DNA of 64,000 bases from Heracleum sosnowskyi (lineage: Eukaryota; Streptophyta; Magnoliopsida; Apiales; Apiaceae). Position numbers and translations under genes: made by a program. Below the pieces are notes generated by a model. The model was not told where the DNA came from and did not search any database. It saw only the letters and a list, made by a program, of their open reading frames with translations. Of this stretch, positions 51,435 to 62,441 are shown one piece after another (the first letter of the stretch is position 1; every line of letters begins with the position of its first letter). The stretch spans positions 372,001-436,000 of the forward strand of contig JAUIZM010000023.1 of the NCBI GenBank assembly GCA_030848705.1. The letters run 5' to 3'.

Positions 51435-52276
51435 TATACCTCTGAAGGGAGCTATACAAGGAAAACGGGGATAAATTGAAGCGGGTCGTTTTGTGGGTAT
51501 TTTCTAGAAGTTTGACCCTATGGGTTTATAGAATTGCAAAAAACTTCATTTGGAGCTGTCCGAACCTGAATTGGAGCAGATACCTGGGGACGCCCGATTA
51601 CGTATACCTCTTAAGGGATCTATACAAGGAAAATGGGGATAAATTGAAGCGGGTCGTTTTGAGGATATTTTCTCGTAGTTTGACCCTATTGGTTTATAGA
51701 ATTGCAGTAAACTTCATTTGGAGCTGTCCGGACCTGAATTGGAGCAGATCTACCAGGGGACGCCCGATTACGTATACCTCTTAAGGGATCTATACATGGA
51801 AAACGGGGATAAATTGAAGCGGGTCGTTTTATGGATATTTTCTCGTAGTCTGACCCTATGGGTTTATAGAATTGCAAAAAACTTCATTTGGAGCAGTCTG
51901 GGCCTAAATTGGAGCAGATACCAGGGGACGCCCGATTACGTTTACCTCTGAAGGGAGCTATACAAGGAAAACGGGGATAAATTGAAGCGGGTCGTTTTGT
52001 GGGTATTTTCTAGTAGTTTGACCCTATAGGTTTATAGAATTGCAAAAAACTTCATTTGGAGCAGTCTGGGCTTGAACTGGAGCAGATACCAGGGAACGCT
52101 CGATTACGTATACCTCTTAAGGGATCTATACAAGGAAAACGGGGATAAATTGAAGCGGGTCGTTTTGTGGTTATTTTCTCGTAGTTTGACCCTATGGGTT
52201 TATAGAATTGCAAAAAACTTCATTTGGAGCTGTCCGGACCTGAATTTGAGCAGATATCAGGGGACACCCGATTATG
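51435..52276 (+). repeat. 5-monomer duplication, copy 2 (842 bp)
   Basis: The second copy of the m8-m19 segment has a private 'gaaaatgggg' near 51634. It continues at its right end into an ordinary m1 ('ataaactgaag'). Confidence 0.86.
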
Positions 52277-52317
52277 TATACCTCTGAAGGGAACTATACA
52301 AGGAAAACGGGGATAAA

Positions 52318-54333
52318 CTGAAGCGGGTCATTTTGTGGATATTTTCTCGTAGTTTGACCCTATGGGTTTATAGAATTGAAAAAAACTTCATTTGGAGCAG
52401 TATGGACCTGAATTGGAGCAGATACCAGGGGACGCCCGATTACGTATACCTCTTAAGGGATCTATACAAGGAAAACGGGCATAAATTGAAGCGGGTCTTT
52501 TTGAGGATATTTTCTCGTAGTTTTACCCTATGGGTTTATAGAATTGCAGTAAACTTCATTTGGAGATGTCCGGACCTGTATTGGAGCAGATACCAGGGGA
52601 CGCCCGATTACGTATACCTCTTAAGGGATCTATACATGGAAAACGGGGATAAATTGAAGCGGGTCGTTTTATGGATATTTTCTCGTAGTTTGACCCTATA
52701 GGTTTATAGAATTGCAAAAAACTTCATTTGGAGCAGTCCGGGCCTAAATTAGAGCAGATACCAGGGGACCCCCGATTACGTATACCTCTGAAGGGAGCTA
52801 TACAAGGAAAACGGGGATAAATTGAAGCGGGTCGTTTTGTGGGTATTTTCTAGTAGTTTGACCCTATAGGTTTATAGAATTGCAAAAAACTTCATTTGGA
52901 GCAGTCCGGGCCTGAATTAGAGCAGATACCAGGGGACGCCCAATTACGTATACCTCTTAAGGGAGCTATACAAGGAAAACGGGGATAAATTGAAGCGGGT
53001 CGTTTTGTGGATATTTTCTCGTAGTTTGACCCTATGGGTTTATAGAATTGCAAAAAACTTCATTTGGAGCAGTCCGGGCCTGAATTGGAGCAGATACCAG
53101 GGAACGCCCGATTACGTATACCTCTGAAGGGATCTATACAACGAAAATGGGGATAAATTGAAGCGGGTCGTTTTGAGGATATTTTCTCGTAGTTTGACCC
53201 TATGGGTTTATAGAATTGCAGTAAACTTAATTTGGAGCTGTCCGGACCTGAATTGGAGCAGATACCAGGGGACGCCCGATTACGTATACCTCTTAAGGGA
53301 TCTATACAAGGAAAACGGGGATAAATTGAAGCGGGTCGTTTTGAGGATATTTTCTCGTAGTTTGACCCTATGGGTTTATAGAATTGCAGTAAACTTCATT
53401 TGGAGCTGTCCGGACCTGAATTGGAGCAAATACTAGGGGACGCCCGATTACGTATACCTCTGAAGGGATCTATACAAGGAAAACGGGGATAAATTGAAGC
53501 GGGTCGTTTTGAGGATATTTTCTCGTAGTTTGACCCTATGGGTTTATAGAATTGCAGTAAACTTCATTTGGAGCTGTCCGGACCTGAATTGGAGCAGATA
53601 CCAGGGGACGCCCGATTACGTATACCTCTTAAGGGATCTATACAAGGAAAACGGGGATAAATTGAAGCGGGTCGTTTTGTGGGTATTTTCTAGTAGTTTG
53701 ACCCTATAGGTTTATAGAATTGCAAAAAACTTCATTTGGAGCAGTCTGGGCTTGAACTGGAGCAGATACCAGGGAACGCCCGATTACGTATACCTCTTAA
53801 GGGATCTATACAAGGAAAACGGGGATAAATTGAAGCGGGTCGTTTTATGGATATTTTCTCGTAGTCTGACCCTATGGGTTTATAGAATTGCAAAAAACTT
53901 CATTTGGAGCAGTCTGGGCCTAAATTGGAGCAGATACCAGGGGACGCCCGATTACGTATACCTCTGAAGGGAGCTATACAAGGAAAACGGGGATAAATTG
54001 AAGCGGGTCGTTTTGTGGGTATTTTCTAGTAGTTTGACCCTATAGGTTTATAGAATTGCAAAAAACTTCATTTGGAGCAGTCTGGGCTTGAACTGGAGCA
54101 GATACCAGGGAACGCTCGATTACGTATACCTCTTAAGGGATCTATACAAGGAAAACGGGGATAAATTGAAGCGGGTCATTTTGTGGTTATTTTCTCGTAG
54201 TTTGACCCTATGGGTTTATAGAATTGCAAAAAACTTCATTTGGAGCTGTCCGGACCTGAATTTGAGCAGATATCAGGGGACACCCGATTATGTATACCTC
54301 TGAAGGGAGCTATACAAGGAAAACAGGGATAAA
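52318..54333 (+). repeat. 12-mer core HOR without cassette (2016 bp)
   Basis: This is the third example of m1-m4, m12-m19. It has more private substitutions than most units: 'aacgggcata', 'ggagatgtcc', 'cctgtattgg', 'gcccaattac', 'tacaacgaaaatgg' and 'aaatactagggg'. It may be an older or less recently homogenised copy. Confidence 0.87.
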
Positions 54334-55341
54334 CTGAAGCGGGTCATTTTGTGGATATTTTCTCGTAGTTTGACCCTATGGGTTTATAGAATTGAAAAAA
54401 ACTTTATTTGGAGCAGTATGGACCTGAATTGGAGCAGATACCAGGGGACGCCCGATTACGTATACCTCTTAAGGGATCTATACAAGGAAAACGGGGATAA
54501 ATTGAAGCGGGTCTTTTTGAGGATATTTTCTCGTAGTTTTACCCTATGGGTTTATAGAATTGCAGTAAACTTCATTTGGAGCTGTCCGGACCTGAATTGG
54601 AGCAGATACCAGGGGACGCCCGATTACGTATACCTCTTAAGGGATCTATACATGGAAAACGGGGATAAATTGAAGCGGGTCGTTTTATGGATATTTTCTC
54701 GTAGTTTGACCCTATGGGTTTATAGAATTGCAAAAAAATTCATTTGGAGCAGTCCGGGCCTAAATTAGAGCAGATACCAGGGGACCCCCGATTACGTATA
54801 CCTCTGAAGGGAGCTATACAAGGAAAACGGGGATAAATTGAAGCGGGTCGTTTTGTGGGTATTTTCTAGTAGTTTGACCCTATAGGTTTATAGAATTGCA
54901 AAAAACTTCATTTGGAGCAGTCCGGGCCTGAATTAGAGCAGATACCAGGGGACGCCCGATTACGTATACCTCTTAAGGGAGCTATACAAGGAAAACGGGG
55001 ATAAATTGAAGCGGGTCGTTTTGTGGATATTTTCTCGTAGTTTGACCCTATGGGTTTATAGAATTGCAAAAAACTTCATTTGGAGCAGTCCGGGCCTGAA
55101 TTGGAGCAGATACCAGGGAACACCCTATTACGTATACCTCTGAAGAGATCTATACAAGGAAAACGGGGATAAATTGAAGCGGGTCGTTTTGAGGATATTT
55201 TCTCTTAGTTTGACCCTATGGGTTTATAGAATTGCAGTAAACTTAATTTGGAGCTGTCCGGACCTGAATTGGAGCAGATACCAGGGGACGCCCGATTACG
55301 TATACCTCTTAAGGGATCTATACAAGGAAAACGGGGATAAA
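53998..55341 (+). repeat. 8-monomer duplication, copy 1 (1344 bp, approximate edges)
   Basis: The unit is m18, m19 ('gggtcattttgtggtt'), m1-m4, m12, m13. Landmarks 54088 and 54349 recur 1344 bp downstream. Shared private variants are 'aactttatttgg' in m1 and 'gcaaaaaaattc' in m3. The first copy alone has 'tctcttagttt' in its m13. Confidence 0.82.
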
Positions 55342-56667
55342 TTGAAGCGGGTCGTTTTGTGGGTATTTTCTAGTAGTTTGACCCTATAGGTTTATAGAAT
55401 TGCAAAAAACTTCATTTGGAGCAGTCTGGGCTTGAACTGGAGCAGATACCAGGGAACGCTCGATTACGTATACCTCTTAAGGGATCTATACAAGGAAAAC
55501 GGGGATAAATTGAAGCGGGTCATTTTGTGGTTATTTTCTCGTAGTTTGACCCTATGGGTTTATAGAATTGCAAAAAACTTCATTTGGAGCTGTCCGGACC
55601 TGAATTTGAGCAGATATCAGGGGACACCCGATTATGTATACCTCTGAAGGGAGCTATACAAGGAAAACGGGGATAAACTGAAGCGGGTCATTTTGTGGAT
55701 ATTTTCTCGTAGTTTGACCCTATGGGTTTATAGAATTGAAAAAAACTTTATTTGGAGCAGTATGGACCTGAATTGGAGCAGATACCAGGGGACGCCCGAT
55801 TAGGTATACCTCTTAAGGGATCTATACAAGGAAAACGGGGATAAATTGAAGCGGGTCTTTTTGAGGATATTTTCTCGTAGTTTTACCCTATGGGTTTATA
55901 GAATTGCAGTAAACTTCATTTGGAGCTGTCCGGACCTGAATTGGAGCAGATACCAGGGGACGCCCGATTACGTATACATTGAAAACGGGGATAAATTGAA
56001 GCGGGTCATTTTATGGATATTTTCTCGTAGTTTGACCCTATGGGTTTATAGAATTGCAAAAAAATTCATTTGGAGCAGTCCGGGCCTAAATTAGAGCAGA
56101 TACCAGGGGACCCCCGATTACGTATACCTCTGAAGGGAGCTATACAAGGAAAACGGGGATAAATTGAAGCGGGTCGTTTTGTGGGTATTTTCTAGTAGTT
56201 TGACCCTATAGGTTTATAGAATTGCAAAAAACTTCATTTGGAGCAGTCCGGGCCTGAATTAGAGCAGATACCAGGGGACGCCCGATTACGTATACCTCTT
56301 AAGGGAGCTATACAAGGAAAACGGGGATAAATTAAAGCGGGTCGTTTTGTGGATATTTTCTCGTAGTTTGACCCTATGGGTTTATAGAATTGCAAAAAAC
56401 TTCATTTGGAGCAGTCCGGGCCTGAATTGGAGCAGATACCAGGGAACGCCCTATTACGTATACCTCTGAAGGGATCTATACAAGGAAAACGGGGATAAAT
56501 TGAAGCGGGTCGTTTTGAGGATATTTTCTCGTAGTTTGACCCTATGGGTTTATAGAATTGCAGTAAACTTAATTTGGAGCTGTCCGGACCTGAATTGGAG
56601 CAGATACCAGGGGACGCCCGATTACGTATACCTCTTAAGGGATCTATACATGGAAAATGGGGATAAA
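55342..56667 (+). repeat. 8-monomer duplication, copy 2, with an 18-bp deletion
   Basis: This is the same order as copy 1 but 18 bp shorter in m2. It also has 'gattaggtata' near 55803, a private change in m1. At the right end m13 passes into an m3-type monomer near 56650, then directly into m12 near 56836, so the neighbouring monomers are rearranged. Confidence 0.8.
55977..55978 (+). other. 18-bp deletion scar between short direct repeats
   Basis: The sequence reads 'gtatacattgaaaacgg'. Intact copies have 18 more bases after the first 'tatac', ending in a second 'tatac'. One 'tatac' is retained, as expected for slippage or microhomology-mediated deletion. The loss is a multiple of three. Confidence 0.93.
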
Positions 56668-56824
56668 TTGAAGCGGGTCGTTTTATGGATATTTTCTCGT
56701 AGTTTGACCCTATGGGTTTATAGAATTGCAAAAAACTTCATTTGGAGCAGTCCGGGCCTAAATTAGAGCAGATACCAGGGGACCCCCGATTACGTATACC
56801 TCTGAAGGGAGCTATACAAGGAAA

Positions 56825-57910
56825 ACGGGGATAAATTGAAGCGGGTCGTTTTGTGGATATTTTCTCGTAGTTTGACCCTATGGGTTTATAGAATTGCAAA
56901 AAACTTCATTTGGAGCAGTCCGGGCCTGAATTGGAGCAGATACCAGGGAACGCCCGATTACGTATACCTCTGAAGGGATCTATACAAGGAAAACGGGGAT
57001 AAATTGAAGCGGGTCGTTTTGAGGATATTTTCTCGTAGTTTGACCCTATGGGTTTATAGAATTGCAGTAAACTTAATTTGGAGCTGTCCGGACCTGAATT
57101 GGAGCAGATACCAGGGGACGCCCGATTACGTATACCTCTTAAGGGATCTATACAAGGAAAACGGGGATAAATTGAAGCGGGTCGTTTTGAGGATATTTTC
57201 TCGTAGTTTGACCCTATGGGTTTATAGAATTGCAGTAAACTTCATTTGGAGCTGTCCGGACCTGAATTGGAGCAAATACCAGGGGACGCCCGATTACGTA
57301 TACCTCTGAAGGGATCTATACAAGGAAAACGGGGATAAATTGAAGTGGGTCGTTTTGAGGATATTTTCTCGTAGTTTGACCCTATGGGTTTATAGAATTA
57401 CAGTAAACTTCATTTGGAGCTGTCCGGACCTGAATTGGAGCAGATACCAGGGGACGCCCGATTACGTATACCTCTTAAGGGATCTATACAAGGAAAACGG
57501 GGATAAATTGAAGCGGGTCGTTTTGTGGGTATTTTCTAGTAGTTTGACCCTATAGGTTTATAGAATTGCAAAAAACTTCATTTGGAGCAGTCTGGGCTTG
57601 AACTGGAGCAGATACCAGGGAACACTCGATTACGTATACCTCTTAAGGGATCTATACAAGGAAAACTGGGATAAATTGAAGCGGGTCGTTTTATGGATAT
57701 TTTCTCGTAGTCTGACCCTATGGGTTTATAGAATTGCAAGAAACTTCATTTGGAGCAGTCTGGGCCTAAATTGGAGCAGATACCAGGGGACGCCCGATTA
57801 CGTATACCTCTGAAGGGAGCTATACAAGGAAAACGGGGATAAATTGAAGCGGGTCGTTTTGTGGGTATTTTCTAGTAGTTTGACCCTATAGGTTTATAGA
57901 ATTGCAAAAA
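56825..57910 (+). repeat. Segment shared with about 26434-27519, 30.4 kb away
   Basis: The segment m12-m17 carries 'gaagtggg' (57346), 'attacagt', 'gaacactc' (57624), 'aactggga' and 'gcaagaaac', each exactly 30,391 bp after the same variant near 26.9-27.4 kb. The sequences on both sides differ between the two places, so only about 1.1 kb is shared. Confidence 0.85.
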
Positions 57911-59187
57911 ACTTCATTTGGAGCAGTCCGGGCCTGAATTAGAGCAGATACCAGGGGACGCCCGATTACGTATACCTCTTAAGGGAGCTATACAAGGAAA
58001 ACGGGGATAAATTGAAGCGGGTCGTTTTGTGGATATTTTCTCGTAGTTTGACCCTATGGGTTTATAGAATTGCAAAAAACTTCATTTGGAGCAGTCCAGG
58101 CCTGAATTGGAGCAGATACCAGGGAACGCCCGATTACGTATACCTCTGAAGGGATCTATACAAGGAAAACGGGGATAAATTGAAGCGGGTCGTTTTGAGG
58201 ATATTTTCTCGTAGTTTGACCCTATGGGTTTATAGAATTGCAGTAAACTTAATTTGGAGCTGTCCGGACCTGAATTGGAGCAGATACCAGGGGACGCCCG
58301 ATTACGTATACCTCTTAAGGGATCTATACAAGGAAAACGGGGATAAATTGAAGCGGGTCATTTTGAGGATATTTTCTCGTAGTTTGACCCTATGGGTTTA
58401 TAGAATTGCAGTAAACTTCATTTGGAGCTGTCCGGACCTGAATTGGAGCAAATACCAGGGGACGCCCGATTACGTATACCTCTGAAGGGATCTATACAAG
58501 GAAAACGGGGATAAATTGAAGCGGGTCGTTTTGAGGATATTTTCTCGTAGTTTGACCCTATGGGTTTATAGAATTGCAGTAAACTTCATTTGGAGCTGTC
58601 CGGACCTGAATTGGAGCAGATACCAGGGGACGCCCGATTACGTATACCTCTTAAGGGATCTATACAAGGAAAACGGGGATAAATTGAAGCGGGTCGTTTT
58701 GTGGGTATTTTCTAGTAGTTTGACCCTATAGGTTTATAGAATTGCAAAAAACTTCATTTGGAGCAGTCTGGGCTTGAACTGGAGAAGATACCAGGGAACG
58801 CTCGATTACGTATACCTCTTAAGGGATCTATACAAGGAAAACGGGGATAAATTGAAGCGGGTCGTTTTATGGATATTTTCTCGTAGTCTGACCCTATGGT
58901 TTTATAGAATTGCAAAAAACTTCATTTGGAGCAGTCTGGGCCTAAATTGGAGCAGATACCAGGGGACGCCCGATTACGTATACCTCTGAAGGGGGCTATA
59001 CAAGGAAAACGGGGATAAATTGAAGCGGGTCGTTTTGTGGGTATTTTCTAGTAGTTTGACCCTATAGGTTTATAGAATTGCAAAAAACTTCATTTGGAGC
59101 AGTCTGGGCTTGAACTGGAGCAGATACCAGGGAACGCTCGATTACGTATACCTCTTAAGGGATCTATACAAGGAAAACGGGGATAAA

Positions 59188-60364
59188 TTGAAGCGGGTCG
59201 TTTTGAGGATATTTTCTCGTAGTTTGACCCTATGGGATTATAGAATTGCAGTAAACTTCATTTGGAGCTGTCCGACCTGAATTGGAGCAGATACCAGGGG
59301 ACGCCCGATTACGTATACCTCTTTAGGGATCTATACAAGGAAAACGGGGATAAATTGAAGCGGGTCGTTTTGAGGATATTTTCTCGTAGTTTGACCCTAT
59401 GGGTTTATAGAATTGCAGTAAACTTCATTTGGAGCTGTCCGGACCTGAATTGGAGAAGATACCAGGGGACGCCCGATTACGTATACCTCTTAAGAGATCT
59501 ATACACGGAAAACGGGGATAAATTGAAGCGGGTCATTTTGTGGATATTTTCTCGTAGTTTGACCCTATGGGTTTATAGAATTGCAAAAAACTTCATTTGG
59601 AGCAATCCGGGCCTAAATTGGAGCAGATACTACGGGACGCCCGATTACGTATACCTCTGAAGGGAGCTATACAAGGAAAACGGGGATAAATTGAAGCGGG
59701 TCGTTTTGTGGGTATTTTCTAGAAGTTTGACCCTATGGGTTTATAGAATTGCAAAAAACTTCATTTGGAGCTGTCCGAACCTGAATTGGAGCAGATACCT
59801 GGGGACGCCCGATTACGTATACCTCTTAAGGGATCTATACAAGGAAAACGGGGATAAATTGAAGCGGGTCGTTTTGAGGATATTTTCTCGTAGTTTGACC
59901 CTATTGGTTTATAGAATTGCAGTAAACTTCATTTGGAGCTGTCCGGACCTGAATTGGAGCAGATCTACCAGGGGACGCCCGATTACGTATACCTCTTAAG
60001 GGATCTATACATGGAAAACGGGGATAAATTGAAGCGGGTCGTTTTATGGATATTTTCTCGTAGTCTGACCCTATGGGTTTATAGAATTGCAAAAAACTTC
60101 ATTTGGAGCAGTCTGGGCCTAAATTGGAGCAGATACCAGGGGACGCCCGATTACGTTTACCTCTGAAGGGAGCTATACAAGGAAAACGGGGATAAATTGA
60201 AGCGGGTCGTTTTGTGGGTATTTTCTAGTAGTTTGACCCTATAGGTTTATAGAATTGCAAAAAACTTCATTTGGAGCAGTCTGGGCTTGAACTGGAGCAG
60301 ATACCAGGGAACGCTCGATTACGTATACCTCTTAAGGGATCTATACAAGGAAAACGGGGATAAA
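59188..60364 (+). repeat. 7-monomer cassette with the m9 2-base insertion
   Basis: This is m5-m9, a m17 type and m18, 1177 bp (7 x 168, minus 1, plus 2), again between m18 and m19. It shares 'ctctttaggg', 'tatgggattatag' and 'gcagatctacc' with the copies at 46-51 kb, so this part of the array was copied between the two places. Confidence 0.85.
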
Positions 60365-60593
60365 TTGAAGCGGGTCGTTTTGTGGTTATTTTCTCGTAGT
60401 TTGACCCTATGGGTTTATAGAATTGCAAAAAACTTCATTTGGAGCTGTCCGGACCTGAATTTGAGCAGATATCAGGGGACACCCGATTATGTATACCTCT
60501 GAAGGGAGCTATACAAGGAAAACGGGGATAAACTGAAGCGGGTCATTTTGTGGATATTTTCTCGTAGTTTGACCCTATGGGTTTATAGAATTG

Positions 60594-62441
60594 AAAAAAA
60601 CTGCATTTGGAGCAGTATGGACCTGAATTGGAGCAGATACCAGGGGACGCCCGATTACGTATACCTCTTAAGGGATCTATACAAGGAAAACGGGGATAAA
60701 TTGAAGCGGGTCTTTTTGAGGATATTTTCTCGTAGTTTTACCCTATGGGTTTATAGAATTGCAGTAAACTTCATTTGGAGCTGTCCGGACCTGAATTGGA
60801 GCAGATACCAGGGGACGCCCGATTACGTATACCTCTTAAGGGATCTATACATAGAAAACGGGGATAAATTGAAGCGGGTCGTTTTATGGATATTTTCTCG
60901 TAGTTTGACCCTATGGGTTTATAGAATTGCAAAAAATTTCATTTGGAGCAGTCCGGGCCTAAATTAGAGCAGATACCAGGGGACCCCCGATTACGTATAC
61001 CTCTGAAGGGAGCTATACAAGGAAAACGGGGATAAATTGAAGCGGGTCGTTTTGTGGGTATTTTCTAGTAGTTTGACCCTATAGGTTTATAGAATTGCAA
61101 AAAACTTCATTTGGAGCAGTCCGGGCCTGAATTAGAGCAGATACCAGGGGACGCCCGATTACGTATACCTCTTAAGGGAGCTATACAAGGAAAACGGGGA
61201 TAAATTGAAGCGGGTCGTTTTGTGGATATTTTCTCGTAGTTTGACCCTATGGGTTTATAGAATTGCAAAAAACTTCATTTGGAGCAGTCCGGGCCTGAAT
61301 TGGAGCAGATACCAGGGAACGCCCTATTACGTATACCTCTGAAGGGATCTATACAAGGAAAACGGGGATAAATTGAAGCGGGTAGTTTGGAGGATATTTT
61401 CTCGTAGTTTGACCCTATGGGTTTATAGAATTGCGGTAAACTTAATTTGGAGCTGTCCGGACCTGAATTGGAGCAGATACCAGGGGACGCCCGATTACGT
61501 ATACCTCTTAAGGGATCTATACAAGGAAAACGGGGATAAATTGAAGCGGGTCATTTTGAGGATATTTTCTCGTAGTTTGACCCTATGGGTTTATAGAATT
61601 GCAGTAAACTTCATTTGGAGCTGTCCGGACCTGAATTGGAGCAAATACCAGGGGACGCCCGATTACGTATACCTCTGAAGGGATCTATACAAGGAAAACG
61701 GGGATAAATTGAAGCGGGTCGTTTTGAGGATATTTTCTCGTAGTTTGACCCTATGGGTTTATAGAATTGCAGTAAACTTCATTTGGAGCTGTCCGGACCT
61801 GAATTGGAGCAGATACCAGGGGACGCCCGATTACGTATACCTCTTAAGGGATCTATACAAGGAAAACGGGGATAAATTGAAGCGGGTCGTTTTGTGGGTA
61901 TTTTCTAGTAGTTTGACCCTATAGGTTTATAGAATTGCAAAAAACTTCATTTGGAGCAGTCTGGGCTTGAACTGGAGCAGATACCAGGGAACGCTCGATT
62001 ACGTATACCTCTTAAGGGATCTATACAAGGAAAACGGGGATAAATTGAAGCGGGTCGTTTTATGGATATTTTCTCGTAGTCTGACCCTATGGTTTTATAG
62101 AATTGCAAAAAACTTCATTTGGAGCAGTCTGGGCCTAAATTGGAGCAGATACCAGGGGAAGCCCGATTACGTATACCTCTGAAGGGGGCTATACAAGGAA
62201 AACGGGGATAAATTGAAGCGGGTCGTTTTGTGGGTATTTTCTAGTAGTTTGACCCTATAGGTTTATAGAATTGCAAAAAACTTCATTTGGAGCAGTCTGG
62301 GCTTGAACTGGAGCAGATACCAGGGAACGCTCGATTACGTATACCTCTTAAGGGATCTATACAAGGAAAACGGGGATAAATTGAAGCGGGTCGTTTTGAG
62401 GATATTTTCTCGTAGTTTGACCCTATGGGATTATAGAATTG
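60594..62441 (+). repeat. 11-monomer tandem HOR, copy 1 (1848 bp)
   Basis: Landmarks at 61373 and 61709 recur 1848 bp later (11 x 168). The order is m1-m4, m12-m18. The join is a chimera at 62381-62548, beginning as m5 with 'tatgggattatagaattg' and continuing as m1 with 'aaaaaaactgc'. It is bracketed between 62430 and 62442. m19 and the whole cassette were lost at this join. Confidence 0.88.

Noticed and set aside
46810..60092. Reverse-strand open reading frames of 63 and 109 codons
   Set aside because: The 63-codon frames appear only where the 2-base insertion in m9 shifts the reverse frame past a stop. The 109-codon frame at 56402-56731 comes from a run of rearranged monomers. All are shadows of the same repeat.
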